A stretch of 64,000 bases of DNA. It comes from JBMOMT01 sp049324835. GTDB taxonomy: Bacteria; Chloroflexota; Anaerolineae; CAYNKW01. The stretch lies in NCBI GenBank assembly GCA_049324835.1, contig JBMOMT010000040.1, positions 186,001-250,000 of the forward strand. The letters run 5' to 3'. The position numbers were made by a program, and so were the translations under genes. This document shows, piece by piece, positions 17,964 through 25,439 of this stretch. The notes beneath the pieces were generated by a model. The model saw nothing but the letters and a program-made list of their open reading frames with translations, had not been told where the DNA came from and made no database searches. How positions within the stretch are numbered: the stretch's first letter is position 1; every line of letters begins with the position of its first letter.

Positions 17964-18003
17964 CAAACGAGGCCACGTAACCTTGCCACGATGGCCTCGT
18001 TTG
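17964..18003 (-). promoter_or_regulatory. Leader hairpin upstream of rpsL
   Basis: Twelve-base perfect arms (CAAACGAGGCCA at 17964-17975, complement at 17992-18003) with a 16-base loop, in the transcript between the rpsL promoter and the rpsL start. A short U-run (CTTTT) follows six bases beyond the stem in the direction of transcription. It may be an attenuator or a site for feedback control of the whole superoperon; function is inferred only from position. Confidence 0.55.
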
Positions 18004-18064
18004 CGCGAATCACAAGTAAACTGCAATTGGGAAGTGAATCACTTGTATTTACGCACGAAGCCAA

Positions 18065-18093
18065 AGTATACTACAGAAATCGAAACCTGTCAA
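18065..18093 (-). promoter_or_regulatory. Sigma-70-type promoter for the ribosomal superoperon
   Basis: On the minus strand: -35 TTGACA (18093-18088), 17-base spacer, -10 TATACT (18070-18065). It lies in the 201-base gap between the rpoB stop and the rpsL start, so transcription would begin near 18058, about 140 bases before rpsL. This allows rpsL and everything downstream to be expressed separately from rpoB. Confidence 0.85.
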
Positions 18094-18118
18094 GTGCCAC
18101 ACAACGGTTTTAACAAAA

Positions 18119-21100
18119 TCACTCACGACCAAAGCTCGGCAGAGACAATCCCATCCCTAACCGGGGCAATTTGTCTCGGTCTTCATCTTTGCCAAAACCC
18201 ATAACCTCGCCATTCTCGTTGACCGCCTCGACAGCCAACCCCAGACTTTGGAGTTCCTTGACCAGCACCCTAAAAGACGCCGGCACGCCTGGTTCTTCGA
18301 TGGGTTCCCCCTTTACGATGGCTTCGTAGGTTTTGACCCGGCCCACCACATCGTCCGATTTGACAGTCAGCATTTCCTGAAGGGTATACGATGCGCCATA
18401 CGCTTCCAGGGCCCAGACCTCCATCTCACCAAAACGCTGACCACCAAACTGCGCTTTGCCACCCAGCGGCTGCTGCGTGACCAAAGAGTACGGGCCGGTG
18501 GAACGAGCATGGATCTTGTCCTCGGCCAGGTGGGCCAGCTTCATCATATAGATGGTGCCCACCGTTACGGGCTGGTCAAATGGATCGCCTGTTTTGCCGT
18601 TGTAGAGCGTCACTTTGCCATGCGTCGGCAGTGGCTTTGCCAGCTTTAACGCCACCTGTTCAGCCACAAGCTCCAAGTCTTCATCGGCCAGATGCGTCAC
18701 GTCCTGACCCTGTTCCTCCAGCCAAAGACGAAGGCATACTTTTCTGACCAGATCATCGGCCTGCTGATGCTCGTCAAACGTCTTTTTCATGCCGGGTAAA
18801 CTCAGGAGGCTGTCAGGGTCGTAGCCCTGCTCCCGCAGCCATTCGCACAACACCGACTGGCGGGCATACACCTCGTTCAGCGCAACGGCCTCCGGATCGT
18901 ACCCCAAACCACCCAACCATTCCGTCAGGTAAAAGGTATGAACCTCGGCGCCATCTTCAAAATCGTCGCCGAAATAGCCAGCCTGTTCCAACCAACTCCA
19001 GGCCTGCTCAAAACTCCCGTGCCAGGCTTTATCGGCCAACCAGGCGCGGGCTAACTCGGCCGAGATCTCTTCCTCGTCCGCGCCATCGAACACCGGCGTG
19101 ATGGCCCGGAAACCCAGCCGCTCCGCTGCCCAGCCAAGGTGCGTCTCCAAGATCTGGCCGATGTTCATCCGCCCTGGCACACCCAGTGGGTTCAGAATGA
19201 TATCCACAGGGGTACCGTCTTCCAGGAAAGGCATATCCTCAAGGGGCACGATCTTGGAAATAACGCCTTTGTTGCCGTGACGCCCGGCCATCTTGTCGCC
19301 TTCGATGAGCTTGCGCCGCTGGGCCACACTCACCCGCACCATCTTGTCCACCCCGGCAGGCAAGTCGCGATGTTCATCGCGGGTGAACACACGTACGTCC
19401 ACCACCTTGCCCTGCTCACCGTGAGGCAGACGCAGCGAAGAGTCTTTGACCTCGCGCGCTTTTTCGCCAAAGATGGCCCGCAGCAGCTTTTCCTCCGGGG
19501 TCAATTCCTTCTCACCCTTGGGTGTGATCTTGCCCACCAGGATGACGCCCGGCCCCACCTCGGCGCCAACACGAATGATGCCCTCCTCGTCCAGATCTTT
19601 GAGAGCATCCTCGCCCACGTTGGGAATGTCGCGCGTGATCTCTTCGGGGCCCAGTTTGGTGTCGCGGGCCTCCACTTCGTATTTTTCGATGTGGATGGAG
19701 GTAAACTTGTCCTCGCGCACCAGACGATCACTGATGATGATGGCATCCTCATAGTTGCAGCCTTCCCAGGACATAAAGGCTACCAACACGTTCTGCCCCA
19801 GCGCCAGTTCGCCCTGATCTGTGGAAGAGCTATCGGCCAGCACGCTTCCCGCGTCGACGAGCTGACCCTTCATCACCGTGGGATGCTGATCGATACAAGT
19901 GCTCTGGTTGGAACGGGTAAAACGACGCAGAGGATAACGGCGAGGACCATTTTCTCCCACCACGACAACTTCTTCGCCCGTGACGCTGACCACCTCACCG
20001 GGCTCGGTCGCCAGAATGACCTGCCCAGAGTTGACAGCAGCCTGATATTCCATGCCGGTAGCCACAATCGGCATCTCTGGAGAGACCAACGGCACGGCCT
20101 GCCGCTGCATGTTGGAGCCCATGAGCGCCCTGTTGGCATCGTCGTGCTCCAAAAAGGGAATCAAGGCCGCCGAAATGCCCACGATCTGTTTGGGCGAAAC
20201 GTCCATGAAATCGACCTTATCGGGCGAGTCGAACAAAAAAGTCTGGTTACGTCGCACCGACACGCGGTCTTTTTCGAATCGACCTTTCTCGTCAAGGGCC
20301 ACGTTCGCCTGGGCAATGGTGTACTTGTCTTCTTCGTCGGCAGAGAGGTAGACGATCTCTTCGGTAGCCACGGGCCGAACCTGGATACGGCCTTCCAACG
20401 ACAGTTCAGAGATAACCCTGGCCAATTCTGCCGTGATCTCGGTGCCACTCTCGGCTACCACCTCGCCGCTCACCGGGTCGACGATCTGCTGGCGCAGGGT
20501 CTTGCCCACGAGTTGCTCCAACTCGTTGGGCACAGACTTGATGACCCGCCGGTAGGGGGTCTCGATAAAACCGTACTCGTTGACCTTGCCAAAAGTAGCC
20601 AGACGCCCGATCAGGCCGATGTTAGGCCCTTCTGGCGTCTCGATGGGGCAGATGCGCCCATAGTGAGAATGATGCACGTCTCGCACGTCAAAGCCGGCCC
20701 GCTCGCGGCGCAAGCCGCCCGGTCCCAGAGCCGAGAGTGTGCGCTTGTGCGTCAACTCGGCCAACGGGTTGGTCTGCTCCATGAACTGCGAGAGCTGGCT
20801 GGAGCCAAAGAACTCACGCACGGCAGCCACAACCGGACGAACGTTGATCAGCCCCACCGGGGTGAGCATTTCCGGGTCGCGAATGCTCATGCGTTCCTTG
20901 ACCACACGTTCCATACGGCGCAACCCCACCCGCAATTTGTTCTGAATGAGCTCCCCCACGGTCTTGACCCGACGGTTGCCCAGGTGATCGATGTCATCGG
21001 CATCACGCACCCGATTGTTCACCTGGATCATGCGCTCCACAACCCTGACCACATCCAACTTGGTCAGGGTGCGGTGCTCCAGAGGGATATCCAGGCCCAG

Positions 21101-21997
21101 CCGCTGATTCAGTTTGTAGCGTCCCACCTTTTCCAGATCGTATCGGCGCTGGTCGAAAAGTTGCTCGAAAAGGAATTCACGCGCATTCTCGAGCGTGGGC
21201 GGATCACCAGGACGCATACGCCGATAAAACTCGATCAATGCCTCTTCGGCAACCGTCCGACCAGCACGCGGTTCCCAGGTAGGCTCTTGCCGTATCGTGG
21301 TGGCAATATAAGGGTGCTCTGGCATCGAGTCTACGGCGGCAAACAAAGAAAGCAGCTCTTCGTCCGAGCCTTCCACCAACACATTGCCCGCCATGCCATC
21401 GTCTACCGCCGCCATGGCCCGCAGCAGCAACGTGACAGGCAAGGTACGCTTGCGGTTGAACTTGAGGGTGATATAATCGGATTTGCGAGTTTCAAACTCC
21501 ATCCATGCGCCCCGGTCCGGGATCAGTTTGGCCTGGCTCAGAATACGCCCTGTCGTGCGATCCTCTTCGGCATCCAAATAGACACCCGGCGAACGAATGA
21601 GCTGGCTCACCACCACACGTTCTGTGCCGTTGATGATAAACGTGCCCGTCTCGGTCATCAACGGAAAATCTCCCATAAAGACTTCGGACTCCTGAACCTC
21701 CCCAGTTTCACGGTTCATCAGGCGCGCCTTGACCCATAACGCACCGGCATAGGTCATATCACGCTCACGGCACTCGTTACTATCGTACTTGGGTTCTTCG
21801 AACCGATAATCCAGAAAATGCAGTTCCAGGTTTTTATTGAAACTATCGATCGGCGAGATCTCACGAAGCAACTCAACCAAACCCACCTGCATGAACCACT
21901 CGAAAGAATCCAACTGCACTTCGATCAGATTTGGCAAAGACCGCACGTCAACAATTCCAGCATACGTCTTGGTCGCCAGGTTACGAGACTTGATCAA
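18119..21997 (-). CDS. rpoB: DNA-directed RNA polymerase subunit beta
   Basis: 1,292 residues. The TTG at 21997-21995 is chosen since AAGGAG lies seven bases upstream; a GTG at 22105 has no binding site. All RpoB landmarks are present: FFGSSQLSQFM (rifampicin cluster), RYGRICPIETPEGPNIG-like block, NYEDAIIISDRLV, GDKMAGRHGNKGV, GGKAQFGGQRFGEMEVWALEAYGA. Between FDGADEEE and GKVTLYNGKTG lies an extra block of about 135 residues (new residues roughly 981-1126). Position 420 is Thr where E. coli Arg529 sits and 407 is Glu for Asp516. rpoC does not follow: rpsL does. Confidence 0.97.
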   Translation of the reverse strand: MIKSRNLATKTYAGIVDVRSLPNLIEVQLDSFEWFMQVGLVELLREISPIDSFNKNLELHFLDYRFEEPKYDSNECRERDMTYAGALWVKARLMNRETGEVQESEVFMGDFPLMTETGTFIINGTERVVVSQLIRSPGVYLDAEEDRTTGRILSQAKLIPDRGAWMEFETRKSDYITLKFNRKRTLPVTLLLRAMAAVDDGMAGNVLVEGSDEELLSLFAAVDSMPEHPYIATTIRQEPTWEPRAGRTVAEEALIEFYRRMRPGDPPTLENAREFLFEQLFDQRRYDLEKVGRYKLNQRLGLDIPLEHRTLTKLDVVRVVERMIQVNNRVRDADDIDHLGNRRVKTVGELIQNKLRVGLRRMERVVKERMSIRDPEMLTPVGLINVRPVVAAVREFFGSSQLSQFMEQTNPLAELTHKRTLSALGPGGLRRERAGFDVRDVHHSHYGRICPIETPEGPNIGLIGRLATFGKVNEYGFIETPYRRVIKSVPNELEQLVGKTLRQQIVDPVSGEVVAESGTEITAELARVISELSLEGRIQVRPVATEEIVYLSADEEDKYTIAQANVALDEKGRFEKDRVSVRRNQTFLFDSPDKVDFMDVSPKQIVGISAALIPFLEHDDANRALMGSNMQRQAVPLVSPEMPIVATGMEYQAAVNSGQVILATEPGEVVSVTGEEVVVVGENGPRRYPLRRFTRSNQSTCIDQHPTVMKGQLVDAGSVLADSSSTDQGELALGQNVLVAFMSWEGCNYEDAIIISDRLVREDKFTSIHIEKYEVEARDTKLGPEEITRDIPNVGEDALKDLDEEGIIRVGAEVGPGVILVGKITPKGEKELTPEEKLLRAIFGEKAREVKDSSLRLPHGEQGKVVDVRVFTRDEHRDLPAGVDKMVRVSVAQRRKLIEGDKMAGRHGNKGVISKIVPLEDMPFLEDGTPVDIILNPLGVPGRMNIGQILETHLGWAAERLGFRAITPVFDGADEEEISAELARAWLADKAWHGSFEQAWSWLEQAGYFGDDFEDGAEVHTFYLTEWLGGLGYDPEAVALNEVYARQSVLCEWLREQGYDPDSLLSLPGMKKTFDEHQQADDLVRKVCLRLWLEEQGQDVTHLADEDLELVAEQVALKLAKPLPTHGKVTLYNGKTGDPFDQPVTVGTIYMMKLAHLAEDKIHARSTGPYSLVTQQPLGGKAQFGGQRFGEMEVWALEAYGASYTLQEMLTVKSDDVVGRVKTYEAIVKGEPIEEPGVPASFRVLVKELQSLGLAVEAVNENGEVMGFGKDEDRDKLPRLGMGLSLPSFGRE

Positions 21998-22630
21998 AGG
22001 TACTGCTCCTTTTTCGCGTGCTTGTGCCCATCTGACAACAAAAGTCCCCCCCCACTTGACGGCGTTACCCAAAACTTGGTGGGGTTCGCGTGTCTTGTTA
22101 CTCACAGAATTGGCTATAACATAGATGGGAATAACGGATCAACGTGCCAGCCAGGTCGAAAAATCGCTCTGTTTTACCGGCGGACACCCAAAGACGTCAC
22201 TGCCTTCGGGAAAACCCACATGGAATCTGTAGTGCTAACGAGTATCCAGCCTCACAGTGCTTTGACGCCAGCTTTTTCAAGGTTGAGGAGATGGACGGAT
22301 CTTTTCAAAAACAAGACACACCAAAAAACCCAATTCGCAGCGGGCATACTTGTGCAAATTGGGCGAAATGACAGAGACCACGTTTGGGGATTATACCATA
22401 AATTGAACCCTATGTCAATGACACAATCGAACCTCGCGTGTGATCGGGTAACTAGCCCAGACGCCCCACAGGCCAATCGATAGACACAAAATACGCAATA
22501 CTGCCGTACTCTTACCCCCTATCTATGGGATAGCCTTTTGCCCACCAGCGACAATTGCCGCACCATTCGACCCATTCGACAGACGCTGCTACGAAACGCT
22601 GACGAAAATCACTCGAGCGGTGAAATATCT
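21998..22630 (-). other. rpoB upstream region and long 5' leader
   Basis: 633 bases without a recognisable gene between rpoB and psuG. It contains one consensus minus-strand promoter (22390-22418), leaving an rpoB leader of about 385 bases. In the leader I see a weak hairpin (7-base arms CCCAATT 22329-22335 and 22357-22363) close to the transcription start. rplJ, rplL, rplA and rplK, which usually precede rpoB, are not here. The part between 22419 and 22630 shows nothing I can name. Confidence 0.6.
22390..22418 (-). promoter_or_regulatory. Consensus sigma-70 promoter for rpoB
   Basis: Minus strand: -35 TTGACA (22418-22413), 17-base spacer, -10 TATAAT (22395-22390): both hexamers match consensus at all positions. 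Transcription should start near 22383. It explains how rpoB is expressed without the usual rplJL genes upstream. Confidence 0.88.
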
Positions 22631-23554
22631 TTACGTCAACACGGCCTCACTGACGGATCGGACACCGGCCAGAGCCACGGCAATGCGCGCCGCCACACTG
22701 GCATTGTTGCGCAGCAAAGCCAGGTTGGCCTGGACACTGCGCCCTTGCGTCTGTCTGGCAACCTCGGCCAGAATGAACGGTGTCACGGCTTTGCCCACAA
22801 TGCCCTGCGCTGCCGCTACAGCCAGAGCCTGCTCGATGGCAGCCTCGGCTTCTGCAGCAGCGAATTCATCGGCCTCGGGCACCGGCGCCGTCACCAGCAA
22901 TCCTCCGGGCAGATCCATCTCCTGCTTGGCGCGCCACACGCCGGCTACCTCTTCGGGTGTATCCACCTGTGCATCGACGGTTAGCCCGCTAGAACGAGAG
23001 TAAAACGCCGGAAATTCGGATGTGCCATAACCCAGCACCGTGACACCCTGCGTCTCCAACCACTCCAGAGTCAGCGGCAGATCCAGAATCGATTTGGCTC
23101 CCGCGCAAACCACAATCACCGGCGTCTGTGCCAGTTCCGGCAGATCCGCCGAAACGTCAAAGGGATGCCCCCTGTGCACCCCGCCGATGCCCCCCGTGGC
23201 AAATACCGTTATTCCGACCAGATGCGCCAGGTACATAGTCGACGCCACGGTGGTCGCGCCGTCCATGCCTTTGGCGATGACCACGGCGATATCACGGCGG
23301 CTCACTTTGCGTATGCCGCGCCCCTGGGCCAACCGCTCGATGTCATCGTCTTCCAGGCCCACTCGAGGCTCTCCCGCGATGACGGCCACCGTCGCTGGCG
23401 TGGCCCCTTGCCGGCGAACGATCTCTTGCAATTCTCTGGCCACCTCGACATTCACCGGATAGGCCAGGCCGTGACTGATCAGCGTGGACTCGAGAGCCAC
23501 CACCGGCTGCCCATGAGCCAAAGCCTCCGCCACTTCTGTTTTGACTCGAATCAT
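22631..23554 (-). CDS. psuG: Pseudouridine-5'-phosphate glycosidase
   Basis: Cleaves pseudouridine 5'-phosphate to uracil and ribose 5-phosphate (reversible), for pseudouridine catabolism in the cytoplasm. 307 residues from the ATG at 23554, behind AGGGGG. Family motifs: VVALESTLISHGLAYP near the N-terminus, GATPATVAVIAGEPRVGL, MDGATTVASTMYLAH, FATGGIGGVHRG and CAGAKSILDLPLTLEWLET, with a Lys-containing active site. The partner kinase psuK is not adjacent. Transcribed toward rpoB but separated from it by the rpoB promoter. Confidence 0.95.
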   Translation of the reverse strand: MIRVKTEVAEALAHGQPVVALESTLISHGLAYPVNVEVARELQEIVRRQGATPATVAVIAGEPRVGLEDDDIERLAQGRGIRKVSRRDIAVVIAKGMDGATTVASTMYLAHLVGITVFATGGIGGVHRGHPFDVSADLPELAQTPVIVVCAGAKSILDLPLTLEWLETQGVTVLGYGTSEFPAFYSRSSGLTVDAQVDTPEEVAGVWRAKQEMDLPGGLLVTAPVPEADEFAAAEAEAAIEQALAVAAAQGIVGKAVTPFILAEVARQTQGRSVQANLALLRNNASVAARIAVALAGVRSVSEAVLT

Positions 23555-23591
23555 CTGTGCCCCCTTGTCGATCGACGATCTGGATGGTTCT

Positions 23592-23620
23592 AGTTTACCA
23601 CACTTGTCTGCCCGTGCCAA
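23592..23620 (-). promoter_or_regulatory. Probable promoter of psuG
   Basis: Minus strand: -35 TTGGCA (23620-23615), 17-base spacer, -10 TAAACT (23597-23592), 38 bases upstream of the psuG ATG. Good match to sigma-70 spacing. Confidence 0.6.
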
Positions 23621-23652
23621 GCCAGACACCCGGTTTTTGCTTTTAACGAAAC

Positions 23653-23697
23653 TCTAACCATTTACCAACCTACCTCTAACCTTTCCCAATTATAATC
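23653..23697 (+). promoter_or_regulatory. Candidate activator-dependent promoter of the sugar transferase
   Basis: Plus strand: a consensus -10 TATAAT at 23692-23697 with no -35 at the proper distance. In its place is CTCTAACC at 23653-23660 and again at 23675-23682, a direct repeat exactly 22 bases (two helical turns) apart, with further TAAC/TACC elements between. Direct repeats in phase replacing a -35 are typical of OmpR/PhoB-type activation. The regulator is unknown. Confidence 0.4.
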
Positions 23698-23765
23698 TGA
23701 ATAGTTTACAGTGAGCAATCCAACCCATCGTTGCTTTTCATCGTACTACATGGAGGTAACCAACC

Positions 23766-25268
23766 GTGACAGAATCCATCACCAATCGGGCGCCCAAACG
23801 GATCGTGATCGGGCGGCGATTGGCAACAGGCGAGCGAGCTAGAGTCAAGCGAGGCGATATTCACTACCTGGTTGCCATGTTGCCCATCCTGGATGCCTTT
23901 TTCGTCGGAGTGAGCCTGGCACTGGCCTATTACCTGCGTTTCAGAAACCCGTGGTGGCCTTATCACAACAGCTTTTCGGCCCATTTTTACTCTCGCCTGG
24001 TGTTTGGTTTGGTGCCCATCTGGGTGGGCATCTTTGCCATCTACCACCTCTACAACCCCGATTATCTTTTTGGCGGCACCAAAGAATACGCTCGCATTTT
24101 CAACGCCAGCACGTTCGGTCTCATGTCCGTGGTGCTGTATAGCTTTTTGTTCCGCGATATGGACGTGGACATCTCGCGCGGCTGGCTGCTGACAGCCTGG
24201 GGATTGTCTGTGGCCCTGCTCAACCTGCACCGTTTCACCTTCCGGCGGCTGGTCTATGGCCTGCGCCAGCAAGGACTCTTTCGCAAGCGAGTGGTCATCA
24301 TCGGAGCCAACGGCGAGGGTGAAGCTATCTGGCAACAGTTCAAAATAGCCGAGCAGGCCGGCATCGACGTGCTCGGTTTCGTGGACGACTCTCGTCCACT
24401 CAACAGCCGCTTCAAAAATGTGCCGATTCTCGGCCGCACGGACGATCTAAAAGAGATCGTCAAGCAGTATGATCTGGATGAACTGGTGATCGCGCCCACC
24501 GCCCTCTCGCGAGAGACACTCCTGAGCATCTATCGCGCCTTTGGCACCAACGGCGGCGCCACCGTGCGCCTCTCGCCGGGCATCTTTGAGCTTTACACCA
24601 CCGGTGTCCGCGTCATCGAAGCGGGCAACGTGCCACTGGTGACGCTCAACAAACTACGCATCACCGGCGTGGATGCGTTTTTGAAACACATGCTGGACTA
24701 TGTGCTCTCTATCCTGGCTGTGACCCTGCTGGCGCCGCTCTTCCTGTTCATCGCGTTGGCCATCAAACTGGATTCTCCTGGCCCGGCCTTTCACCGCCGA
24801 CGGGTGGTGGGCGCAGGTGGCCAAGAGTTCGACGCCTTCAAGTTCCGCACCATGCGCGTCGATGCCGACGAGTACCTGGAGCGCAACCCCGAGCTCAAAC
24901 GAGAATTCGAGGAAACCGGCAAGGTCAAGGACGACCCACGCATCACCCGGTTGGGTCATATCCTGCGCAAGACCAGCCTGGATGAACTGCCACAGCTCCT
25001 TAACATCATCCGCGGCGAGATGAGCCTGGTTGGGCCGCGCATGATCACGCGCGCCGAAATGATCAAGTTTGGCAAGTGGCAACACAACCGCACCACCGTC
25101 AAGCCTGGCCTGACCGGACTGTGGCAGGTGAGCGGGCGCAGCGACGTTTCGTACGCCGAACGCGCCAAACTGGACATGTATTACATTCGCAACTATACTA
25201 TCTGGCAAGACATCAAGATCTTGCTGAGCACCATCGGCACAGTCCTGCGTGGTGAAGGGGCCTATTGA
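23766..25268 (+). CDS. Polyprenyl-phosphate sugar-1-phosphate transferase (exopolysaccharide initiating enzyme)
   Basis: 500 residues, WcaJ/WbaP-like. Transfers a sugar phosphate from a nucleotide sugar to undecaprenyl phosphate, starting an exopolysaccharide or glycan repeat unit on the inner face of the membrane. N-terminal four membrane spans, a central CoA-binding-like Rossmann segment (VVIIGANGEGEAIWQQF ... VLGFVDDSRP), a fifth span (LSILAVTLLAPLFLFIAL) and the C-terminal sugar-transferase domain with FKFRTMRVDAD, TSLDELPQLLNI, GEMSLVGPRM and PGLTGLWQVSGRSD. GTG start with GGAGG ten bases upstream. Substrate cannot be told from sequence. Confidence 0.93.
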   Translation: MTESITNRAPKRIVIGRRLATGERARVKRGDIHYLVAMLPILDAFFVGVSLALAYYLRFRNPWWPYHNSFSAHFYSRLVFGLVPIWVGIFAIYHLYNPDYLFGGTKEYARIFNASTFGLMSVVLYSFLFRDMDVDISRGWLLTAWGLSVALLNLHRFTFRRLVYGLRQQGLFRKRVVIIGANGEGEAIWQQFKIAEQAGIDVLGFVDDSRPLNSRFKNVPILGRTDDLKEIVKQYDLDELVIAPTALSRETLLSIYRAFGTNGGATVRLSPGIFELYTTGVRVIEAGNVPLVTLNKLRITGVDAFLKHMLDYVLSILAVTLLAPLFLFIALAIKLDSPGPAFHRRRVVGAGGQEFDAFKFRTMRVDADEYLERNPELKREFEETGKVKDDPRITRLGHILRKTSLDELPQLLNIIRGEMSLVGPRMITRAEMIKFGKWQHNRTTVKPGLTGLWQVSGRSDVSYAERAKLDMYYIRNYTIWQDIKILLSTIGTVLRGEGAY

Positions 25269-25322
25269 ACCACAAATCAGACTCCAGCCCATTGGCCGAG
25301 GCGACGTGATTATCCCATCAAA

Positions 25323-25355
25323 AGGCCGGAGTTGCCCACCTGGTGACTCCGGCCT
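25323..25355 (+). repeat. GC-rich inverted repeat after the sugar transferase gene
   Basis: Ten-base perfect arms (AGGCCGGAGT at 25323-25332, complement at 25346-25355) with a 13-base loop, in the 171-base gap before the FG-GAP gene. No T-run follows, so it is only a possible (Rho-assisted) terminator or mRNA stabiliser. Confidence 0.45.
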
Positions 25356-25439
25356 GGCAATGCTCGATCCTGAACCAGTGCAACTCAGCACACCCTTTCT
25401 GTCCGGTCCCGCAGCATGGCGGGCGAGAGGAAACCTGAA

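Noticed and set aside
19139..21739. Long plus-strand open frame of 866 codons opposite rpoB
   Set aside because: It is the antisense of a highly conserved gene; its His/Arg/Gln-rich translation has no domain, binding site or promoter. GC-rich codon use opens such frames.
25323..25355. Rho-independent terminator after the sugar transferase
   Set aside because: The stem is good but no T-run follows, so I list it only as an inverted repeat.
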